Origin: Aadella sp043822885
GTDB taxonomy: Bacteria; Omnitrophota; Gorgyraeia; Tantalellales; Tantalellaceae
Direction: 5' to 3'
DNA length: 23,960 nt
Assembly: GCA_043822885.1 (NCBI GenBank)
Contig: JBDRBI010000097.1
Location: forward strand, 1-23,960
Numbering within the stretch: the first letter of the stretch is position 1; the number at the start of each line of letters is the position of its first letter. The translations under genes were made by a program, and so were the position numbers. The notes under the pieces were generated by a model. It saw only the letters and a program-made list of their open reading frames with translations, made no database searches and was not told the origin of the DNA. Shown here in pieces: positions 5,693 through 10,512 of this stretch.

Positions 5693-6424
5693 TCAAGTTA
5701 GCGTATATTCGTTTTTAATCCGAGAGAGACTCTTTACGATATTTGTCCTTATACCTGTTCCGGGAAGTTTTTCTTCGGTGCTTTTAATGAATGCTTTTAT
5801 ATGCTTTCTTTCGGAGGTTTTTCCAAAAGGGCATTTGCATTTTTGTTTCGGAAAGCCGGTTTCTTCGGCGAAGGCTATGATGCGTTCCTCTTCAATATAA
5901 CATAACGGCCTTATGATAGCTAGCTTGCCGCCAAAAAGGTCCTGATACGGGTTCATCCCGGAGATCTCGCCTTTGTACAAAAGATTCATCAAAATAGTCT
6001 CGGCTATATCGTCCTTGTGATGCCCCAGAGCGATCTTGTTGCATCCTAGTTCTTCGGCAGCCTCAAAAAACGCTTTACGTCTATTCCATGAACACCAAAA
6101 ACAGGAAGTCTGTCCTTTTTCATCCAAAACTTTTATATCCTTAAAAACACACTTTATATCCATTTTTCTTAAGGTGTCTGAGATCGTTGTTTCATGCATA
6201 CATCCGCCGCAGCTAAAATCTGTCTTAACATGAATAGCTGTGACATTGAATTTTATCGGCGCCCAGCTCCTTATCTCCTTCAGAAAATAGAGCATCGTGA
6301 GGCTGTCTTTTCCGCCCGAAACGGCGGCTAAAATGTGGTCGCCGTCCTTAATGAGAGCGTGATCGTTTATGGCTTTCCCGATCTTTGTATTTATTTTAGC
6401 CCCAAGCTTCGTAAAATTTTTCAT
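5693..6424 (-). CDS. ttcA: TtcA-like PP-loop tRNA thiolation enzyme
   Basis: The 243-residue protein carries the PP-loop ATPase motif SGGKDS at 36-41, which adenylates the target tRNA base, and GHHKDD at 134-139. A CFWC pair (C108, C111) and a third cysteine (C196 or C198 in KCKCPFG) match the Cys pattern that holds the [4Fe-4S] cluster in the TtcA/TtuA class. In the TtcA family the product is 2-thiocytidine at tRNA position 32. An extra SCGGC at 71-75 is present. E. coli TtcA is about 311 residues, so this is a short version, and a related ATPase with another tRNA target cannot be excluded. The ATG lies after an A-rich leader with only a weak SD. An Fe-S cluster would suit an anaerobic host. 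The gene is separated from the response-regulator gene by 92 bp. Confidence 0.75.
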   Translation of the reverse strand: MKNFTKLGAKINTKIGKAINDHALIKDGDHILAAVSGGKDSLTMLYFLKEIRSWAPIKFNVTAIHVKTDFSCGGCMHETTISDTLRKMDIKCVFKDIKVLDEKGQTSCFWCSWNRRKAFFEAAEELGCNKIALGHHKDDIAETILMNLLYKGEISGMNPYQDLFGGKLAIIRPLCYIEEERIIAFAEETGFPKQKCKCPFGKTSERKHIKAFIKSTEEKLPGTGIRTNIVKSLSRIKNEYTLT

Positions 6425-6487
6425 ATTTATTTTTATTTTCCGCCCCTATTTGGTGTCTTCTTCTTGCAATGGCGTATCAGTCAATAC

Positions 6488-6515
6488 ACTATGAACTATC
6501 AACTACGAACTTATC
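6488..6515. repeat. ACTATGA heptamer array at the 3' end of the response-regulator gene
   Basis: Units ACTATGA, ACTATCA, ACTACGA and ACTTATC run in perfect 7 bp register and stop one base before the TAA at 6517-6519. They are preceded by TATCAGTCAAT, as at the related array 8155-8187. Confidence 0.75.
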
Positions 6516-6516
6516 C

Positions 6517-7203
6517 TTAGTCCTCTATCTTATACCCCACTCCGCGTACGTTCTTGATAAATTTTTCCGCTTCGCCGAGCTTTTCTCTTAGGTGTCGTAT
6601 GTGCACGTCAATGGTCCTGGCAACGACTATTTTTTCTTCTCCCCAAAGAAAATCTAATATGCGATCCCTTGAAAAAGCTGTATTTTTTCGGGATGTCAAA
6701 CATACCAAAATTTTAAATTCGCTAGGAGTAAGGTCTACGGGTTTCCCCTTCAATCTAACTTCATATTTTTCTCGATCTATCTCGAGTATCTCTCCAACCG
6801 TTATGAGTTTTTCTCTGCCCAAAGGGTCGTTTCGACGGAATACCGCATTTATCCTCGAAGATAATTCTTTCATAGAGAACGGCTTTACGATATAGTCATC
6901 GGCGCCTATGTCCAGGCCCGAAACCTTATCATCTTCCCCTCCTTTAGCGGAGAGTATAATGATGGGGATATCAGAGAACCTAATGTCTTCCCGCAGCCGC
7001 CGGCAGATATCAAAACCATGCATCCCGGGTAACGTAAGATCCAAAATTATCAGATCCGGTTTATTTTTATCCAAAAGAGAGAACAATCTAACTGAATCAG
7101 AGGCGCCTTTTACCCGAAACCCTTGCCGTGTAAAATATTCCGAAAGAGTTTCTATCATGTCTTTTTCGTCATCCACGACTATTATCAGTTTATCTTCCCG
7201 CAT
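6517..7203 (-). CDS. OmpR/PhoB-family two-component response regulator
   Basis: At 228 residues it has the standard length. The receiver domain spans about 5-122 with the acidic pair D11-D12, phospho-acceptor D55 in DLIILDLTLPG, S85 in IILSAKGG and K107 in IVKPF. A winged-helix DNA-binding domain spans about 133-227 (EYEVRLKGKPVDLTPSEFKI-type region, then TIDVHIRHLREKLG and NVRGVGYKIED). It should be a phosphorylation-controlled transcription factor in the cytoplasm. No histidine kinase is in the window. Its ATG is 3 bp after the TAA of the zinc-ribbon membrane protein gene, whose last codons supply the SD (AAGGGA), so the two are translationally coupled and driven by the promoter at 7629-7658. 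A functional link between these two genes is plausible but inferred. The target genes cannot be told from the sequence. Confidence 0.93.
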   Translation of the reverse strand: MREDKLIIVVDDEKDMIETLSEYFTRQGFRVKGASDSVRLFSLLDKNKPDLIILDLTLPGMHGFDICRRLREDIRFSDIPIIILSAKGGEDDKVSGLDIGADDYIVKPFSMKELSSRINAVFRRNDPLGREKLITVGEILEIDREKYEVRLKGKPVDLTPSEFKILVCLTSRKNTAFSRDRILDFLWGEEKIVVARTIDVHIRHLREKLGEAEKFIKNVRGVGYKIED

Positions 7204-7206
7204 ACA

Positions 7207-7563
7207 TTATCCCTTCATTTTTTCAAGCTCTTGCAGAAGTGAGTCCATACTTCCCTTCTCTTGGGAAGCGGAAACATCCAGACCTTTTACCTTTTCCGCT
7301 ATCGCGGCAACTCCGGTCCGCACCTCTACAAACGCATCTTTGAAAGCGCTTAATGTGTCCGCAAGCTCTTCCAGTATCCGCCCTACGGAACGAACGGTGC
7401 CTCGTATGCGGTTACCGTTGACATATACGAGAGCTATGACCGCCGTTATAAAAGCAATTTTTATAGATCTTTTAACCCAGATCCCTTTTATTTGTGTGTG
7501 GCAAAACCGGCATATCTTTGCGTCCTCCTGCACCTCTTCGGAGCAATAAAGACATTTTTTCAC
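7207..7563 (-). CDS. Zinc-ribbon, single-TM, coiled-coil protein coupled to the response regulator
   Basis: This 118-residue protein has an N-terminal zinc ribbon with CxxC pairs C4/C7 and C18/C21 (CLYCSEEVQEDAKICRFC). A basic linker precedes one hydrophobic helix at about 34-49 (IAFITAVIALVYVN). The rest is a long amphipathic segment (SVGRILEELADTLSAFKDAF to QELEKMKG) likely to form a coiled coil. The zinc ribbon is predicted on the cytoplasmic side of the inner membrane. The start is a GTG at 7561-7563, supported by GGAG seven bases upstream and by a promoter about 60 bp further up. It is followed 3 bp later by the response regulator, so it could be an accessory or sensor of that system, though nothing in its sequence looks like a kinase. 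Family and function are otherwise unknown. Confidence 0.75.
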   Translation of the reverse strand: MKKCLYCSEEVQEDAKICRFCHTQIKGIWVKRSIKIAFITAVIALVYVNGNRIRGTVRSVGRILEELADTLSAFKDAFVEVRTGVAAIAEKVKGLDVSASQEKGSMDSLLQELEKMKG

Positions 7564-7628
7564 TTAAGTTCTCCGTCTTGAATAAAGGCTCTGAGTATCC
7601 CTTTACAGGAAAATGTTCCTATAGGGGT

Positions 7629-7658
7629 ATTGTAGTAGGCTCTTAATGTTTATGTCAA
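7629..7658 (-). promoter_or_regulatory. Sigma-70-type promoter for the zinc-ribbon/response-regulator operon
   Basis: A perfect TTGACA (7653-7658) and TACAAT (7629-7634) are separated by 18 bp on the minus strand. Transcription would start near 7622, leaving a leader of about 60 bases that contains a small AGGAA/TTCCT hairpin. The hexamers sit inside an inverted pair TAGGCTC/GAGCCTA (about 7636-7676) that extends to the upstream gene's stop. Confidence 0.65.
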
Positions 7659-7672
7659 GCGGTTTAATGAGC

Positions 7673-7942
7673 CTAAGATCCTCTGTACGCGCAGCTTGGT
7701 CTTAATGTGTGATCCTTTATGTAGTTTTGAATGGGCACACATGTAAAGGTATGGCCGGTAATTGTTTTCTGAGGACCTAAGCGATCTTTATATTCTTTGC
7801 ATAGGTATGTCCCGTCATCAAGTTTTAAAAGGCTTTCGCACGGAACATCCTTCGACCCGCAGCATTCTCCGCAACGGGTACAAATACTCTCAAAACCCTC
7901 ATGAGTAGACCGCAAATATTCATCGTAAGCGTTTTTATCCAT
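7673..7942 (-). CDS. Cysteine-cluster protein (YkgJ/zinc-iron-chelating type)
   Basis: The 89-residue protein has eight cysteines. CTRCGECCG at 21-29 is the CxxCxxCC signature of the Fe/Zn-chelating cysteine-cluster (YkgJ-like) family. Further cysteines are C35 (VPCESLLKL), C48 (TYLCKEYKDRLG), C68 (FTCVPI) and C84 (PSCAY). Members are small cytoplasmic proteins thought to bind a metal or Fe-S centre, and their role is not established. It is shorter than many relatives but looks complete. The ATG at 7940-7942 lacks a recognisable SD, so the start is less sure than for neighbours. It lies between a repeat-rich spacer upstream and the promoter of the zinc-ribbon/response-regulator operon downstream, and is probably its own short transcript. 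Confidence 0.75.
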   Translation of the reverse strand: MDKNAYDEYLRSTHEGFESICTRCGECCGSKDVPCESLLKLDDGTYLCKEYKDRLGPQKTITGHTFTCVPIQNYIKDHTLRPSCAYRGS

Positions 7943-7965
7943 GGTAAATCAGAAGCGAGAGGCTA

Positions 7966-8132
7966 GAGAGTCACAGAGTCATCATTCGCTTCGCTCATTA
8001 GAGTCATCGTTCGCTGCGCTCTCTAGAGTCAATATTTTGCCGCTGATTCTTTGACTCGGCTCCCGCATCGGTCCAACCTGACTCTATGACTCTCTTGTCC
8101 CGAGCGAAGCCGAGGGGTTGACTCTCTGACTC
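7966..8132. repeat. Inverted GAGTCA/TGACTC word arrays with a 25 bp tandem duplication
   Basis: GAGTCA words occupy 7967-8031, including two tandem 25 bp units (7978-8002 and 8003-8027) of the form GTCATYRTTCGCTKCGCTC plus six more bases. The reverse word TGACTC occurs at 8052-8056, 8079-8095 and 8118-8132. AGAGAGTCACAGAGTCAT on the left is nearly the reverse complement of TGACTCTATGACTCTCT on the right. CCCGAGCGAAGCCGAGGGG is embedded at 8099-8117, paralleling the 5057-5074 copy. Confidence 0.75.
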
Positions 8133-8154
8133 TTATTCTCCGCATCAGTCAATC

Positions 8155-8187
8155 ACTACGAACTATGAACCATAAACTATGAACTTT
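8155..8187. repeat. ACTATGA heptamer array at the 3' end of the two-TM gene
   Basis: Units ACTACGA, ACTATGA, ACCATAA and ACTATGA run in 7 bp register and lead straight into the TAG stop at 8188-8190. They are preceded by GCATCAGTCAAT, almost the same lead-in as at 6474-6485. Confidence 0.75.
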
Positions 8188-8394
8188 CTACTTCTGGAAC
8201 AACTTGCGCGTGACGTGACCCACTAAGACGATAACATAAAATATCAAGGTCACAAAGAGCACAAAAGCTAATATGGATAGGATGACTGAACTTATACCCA
8301 GCAGTATAGGCCATGTAAGCGCGACAAAACCCAAAATTATCAAAGAAAGAATTATGACGACTATCCCGATAAAAAAATTCTTAAGTGTATCCAT
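8188..8394 (-). CDS. Small two-TM membrane protein, 68 residues, unknown function
   Basis: The protein is nearly all hydrophobic: MDTLKN, then a first membrane helix at about 7-32 (FFIGIVVIILSLIILGFVAL), a TWPILLG turn, a second helix at about 38-58 and a basic tail HVTRKLFQK. Both termini are probably cytoplasmic by the positive-inside rule. I chose the ATG at 8392-8394 because a full AGGAGGTG lies just upstream and a candidate promoter overlaps the only earlier in-frame ATG (8421). No family was recognised; it resembles many uncharacterised mini-membrane proteins. Its stop is touched by a heptamer array. Confidence 0.65.
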   Translation of the reverse strand: MDTLKNFFIGIVVIILSLIILGFVALTWPILLGISSVILSILAFVLFVTLIFYVIVLVGHVTRKLFQK

Positions 8395-8398
8395 AGCA

Positions 8399-8404
8399 CC
8401 TCCT
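8399..8404 (-). promoter_or_regulatory. SD that fixes the start of the 68-residue membrane protein
   Basis: AGGAGG on the minus strand lies four bases before the ATG at 8392-8394 and extends as AGGAGGTG. The upstream in-frame ATG at 8419-8421 has no SD and coincides with the -10 box. Confidence 0.65.
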
Positions 8405-8419
8405 GTTATACCGTCCCGC

Positions 8420-8449
8420 ATAGTGCATAGAAAAACAGTCTAAAGTCAA
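8420..8449 (-). promoter_or_regulatory. Candidate promoter of the 68-residue membrane protein gene
   Basis: TTGACT (8444-8449) and CACTAT (8420-8425) on the minus strand with an 18 bp spacer. The -35 and spacer lie inside an AGACTTT-type word, so the repeat array overlaps the promoter here too. Confidence 0.4.
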
Positions 8450-8612
8450 ATGCGAAAGCAGAAAAAGTCACCAGTTACCACATAACCATCATTTTATATA
8501 ATCCCGGATATTGCTTTGGCAATTCCGGGATGACGATCTTTAATTGCAGAGAGGAGCTCTTTCCACAGTCATCCACAGACTGTAGACTTTTAGACCTTAG
8601 ACTTTAGACTGT
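8435..8612. repeat. Inverted AGACTTT word arrays around the spacer before the two-TM gene
   Basis: At 8435-8449 the plus strand reads ACAGTCTAAAGTCAA. At 8577-8612 the opposite orientation appears as AGACTGT, AGACTTTT, AGACCTT, AGACTTT and AGACTGT, a 7 bp tandem array with one 8 bp unit, ending 19 bp before the PilZ gene stop. A GTCACCAGTTACC word is also present at about 8467-8479. Confidence 0.7.
8501..8531. repeat. REP-like hairpin in the spacer before the PilZ gene's 3' end
   Basis: ATCCCGGATATTGC and GCAATTCCGGGAT pair over 13 bp with one bulged base around a TTTG loop. No T-run follows on either strand. It may be a REP-type palindrome or a factor-independent 3' stabiliser for the PilZ-gene transcript. 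Confidence 0.7.
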
Positions 8613-8631
8613 TTCTCCCACTTCTTCACCC

Positions 8632-9018
8632 CTACTTGCCTATCAATTCCTGTATCTCTTCTTCTGACATATCTTTCCGTCTTAAAAAGCATACGCCAAC
8701 ATCGTAAGAAATACCCGGTTCACCCTCGGATATCCTTACAACCCTTCCGAAAACCCCTTCATTGTGTATAATGAGGTCATCTTCGATCTCCGCGCAAATA
8801 TTTACCATTCTTTCATCGAGGCCCAGCCACACGATGCTCGATATCGCGGGAACCGACACATCTTTCTTCGTCCTAAAAAGAAGGCCGGAAGCCGAAATGT
8901 CCCTCGAAGTTATGTCGGATTTTGACGTGAACCTGTCACCTGTCAGTATTTTAAGGTTCAAAAGAGTCTCATGATCCACCCTAAGAAATTCTCTTCTTTC
9001 TTCGTTATTGAAACCCAT
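8632..9018 (-). CDS. PilZ domain protein (predicted c-di-GMP binding)
   Basis: The 128-residue protein is a single PilZ domain. The N-terminal ERREFLRVDH supplies the RxxxR c-di-GMP switch (R8-R9 to R13), and SRDISASGLLFRT at about 38-50 supplies the D/NxSxxG motif. Both ligand-contact motifs are intact, so binding of c-di-GMP is likely. The output is unknown since there is no attached effector domain. AGGAGG lies five to six bases before the ATG. It is the last gene of the purL-purQ-LOG-PilZ run, starting 8 bp after the LOG stop. The genetic link to purine synthesis may simply reflect read-through. Confidence 0.85.
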   Translation of the reverse strand: MGFNNEERREFLRVDHETLLNLKILTGDRFTSKSDITSRDISASGLLFRTKKDVSVPAISSIVWLGLDERMVNICAEIEDDLIIHNEGVFGRVVRISEGEPGISYDVGVCFLRRKDMSEEEIQELIGK

Positions 9019-9026
9019 ATTCCCTC

Positions 9027-9677
9027 CTATTGTTTATAAAATTCTTTAACAATGCCGAGAACCTCTTCCGGCGTATCCGCGGTCTTAAAAATATCCATAT
9101 CTTTTCCCTCTATGGTATCTTCTTTTAAACAGGTCGCTTTTATCCAGCTGAGCATGCCTTTCCAATATTCTGATCCGACAAGAACAACCGGTAAAGGATC
9201 TATTTTTTCCGTTTGTATCAAGGTAACTGCTTCAAAAAATTCGTCCAGGGTCCCGAATCCCCCCGGAAAAACTATAAATGCTTTACTGTATTTGACGAAC
9301 ATAAGTTTACGTACGAAAAAATACCTGAATTCTAAGGGCATTGTTATGTAATCGTTTGACGTCTGTCCTATGGGTATCACTATGTTAAGGCCTACGGATT
9401 CTCCTCCGGCTTCTTTTGCCCCTTTATTTGAGGCCTCCATTATACCGCTTCCTCCGCCTGTTATGACGGCATACCCGTTCTTCGCAAAAAGCGCCGTTGT
9501 CTGTTCCGCTAAAGAATAATATTTATGATCGTTTTGCAGGCGTGCCGAGCCGAAAACACTGACGGCATTTTCCAGACTTCTCAAGGTTTCAAATCCGTCA
9601 ACAAATTCACTCATGATCCTAAATACGCGCCACGGATCATCGACCGGCAGATCATATAACTCGTTCTTTTTTTTCAA
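9027..9677 (-). CDS. LOG family (TIGR00730-type) nucleotide phosphoribohydrolase-like protein
   Basis: A 216-residue Rossmann-fold protein with both family motifs: GGGSGIMEASNKGA at 74-87 and FPGGFGTLDEFFEA at 137-150 (PGGxGTxxE, with R123 upstream in FFVRKL). LOG proteins hydrolyse nucleoside 5'-monophosphates to base plus ribose 5-phosphate, in the best known case cytokinin ribotides; older records call them lysine decarboxylases, which is wrong. A bacterial member probably acts on AMP or a modified AMP. The start is a TTG at 9675-9677, set by AGGAGG five bases upstream, with residues MKKKNELYDL. It lies 37 bp after purQ and 8 bp before the PilZ gene, so a role in purine salvage or nucleotide clean-up fits its operon. 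Confidence 0.85.
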   Translation of the reverse strand: MKKKNELYDLPVDDPWRVFRIMSEFVDGFETLRSLENAVSVFGSARLQNDHKYYSLAEQTTALFAKNGYAVITGGGSGIMEASNKGAKEAGGESVGLNIVIPIGQTSNDYITMPLEFRYFFVRKLMFVKYSKAFIVFPGGFGTLDEFFEAVTLIQTEKIDPLPVVLVGSEYWKGMLSWIKATCLKEDTIEGKDMDIFKTADTPEEVLGIVKEFYKQ

Positions 9678-9682
9678 TTGGT

Positions 9683-9688
9683 CCTCCT
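9683..9688 (-). promoter_or_regulatory. SD that fixes the TTG start of the LOG gene
   Basis: AGGAGG on the minus strand five bases before TTG (9675-9677). No ATG with an SD is available nearby, so the TTG start is well supported. Confidence 0.7.
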
Positions 9689-9714
9689 GTTTTTATACTT
9701 CTACAGAAAAAAGA

Positions 9715-10512
9715 TCACAAAATATTTTCCCGGATATATTTAACGCCTGTCCTGAATATATCCAAACCCTGCCCCATATTTTTCTTTGACATTCTTCTCC
9801 AATTTGGGTGCTGCAGATAACTAATGTGTCTTTCCGGATGAGGCATCATACCAAGAATGCGTCCCGTCGGGTCCGTTATCCCGGCGATATTGTCTTCGGA
9901 ACCATTCGGGTTACTTCCCGCTGCTCCCTCATCTCCGTTTTTGTCCGAATACCTGAACACTATCTGTCCGTTTTGACGCAGAGCGTTCAAAACTTTCGTA
10001 TCCTTAGTTATAAATTTTCCTTCGGCATGCGCGATCGGCAAATATATCACATCTGTCAGATCTTTGGTCCACACACATTTATTGTCTTTCGGCTTTTTTA
10101 AGTATACCCACTTATCGATGAATTTTCCAGAATCATTTAAACTTAATGTCGTTTCTATCTCAATTTCTTTCTTTTTTTCGGTATTAGGTAAAAGGCCCAT
10201 TTTTACAAGTACCTGAAACCCGTTGCAGATGCCTATAATAAGATTTCCTTTTGAAACAAAGTCATTAAGGGGTCCTTTCAGGTTGAACTTAAGTTCGTTC
10301 GCCAGTATCTTCCCGCTTGCTATATCATCTCCGTAAGTAAACCCGCCCGGAATGGCCAAGATATGGCATTTATCCAAACTTGCTTGTTTTTCAATAAGTC
10401 TGTTTATATGCACAAGTTCCGCCTCACAACCCGCAACCTCGAACGCGTAAGCGGTTTCTTTATCGCAATTAGTACCGGCAGTTCTCAGTATGATAGCTTT
10501 AATTTTCTTCAT
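9715..10512 (-). CDS. purQ: Phosphoribosylformylglycinamidine (FGAM) synthase, glutaminase subunit PurQ
   Basis: A class I glutamine amidotransferase of 265 residues. Nucleophile C96 lies in LIIGICNGFQ (91-100), and H225 with E227 in MMPHPERH complete the triad. The N-terminal RTAGTNCDKETAYAFEVAG and the PGGFTYGDDIASGKILANEL loop (55-74) are PurQ signatures. It releases ammonia from glutamine for PurL in step four of IMP synthesis. It is somewhat longer than the 220-230 residues of Bacillus-type PurQ but has no extra domain. The ATG overlaps the end of purL by 14 bp, so the subunits are translationally coupled, as expected of a complex made in fixed ratio. Confidence 0.95.
   Translation of the reverse strand: MKKIKAIILRTAGTNCDKETAYAFEVAGCEAELVHINRLIEKQASLDKCHILAIPGGFTYGDDIASGKILANELKFNLKGPLNDFVSKGNLIIGICNGFQVLVKMGLLPNTEKKKEIEIETTLSLNDSGKFIDKWVYLKKPKDNKCVWTKDLTDVIYLPIAHAEGKFITKDTKVLNALRQNGQIVFRYSDKNGDEGAAGSNPNGSEDNIAGITDPTGRILGMMPHPERHISYLQHPNWRRMSKKNMGQGLDIFRTGVKYIRENIL

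Noticed and set aside
6908..7549. Plus-strand 213-codon frame antisense to the response regulator and zinc-ribbon genes
   Set aside because: The minus-strand proteins there have clear domains; the plus-strand product is serine-rich low-complexity sequence of the kind produced by antisense reading.
8501..8531. Intrinsic terminator
   Set aside because: The 13 bp stem is good but there is no T-run on either strand, so it is listed as a REP-like hairpin.
9027..9677. Lysine decarboxylase
   Set aside because: The PGGxGTxxE motif and size are those of the LOG phosphoribohydrolase family; the decarboxylase name in old records is a known mis-annotation.
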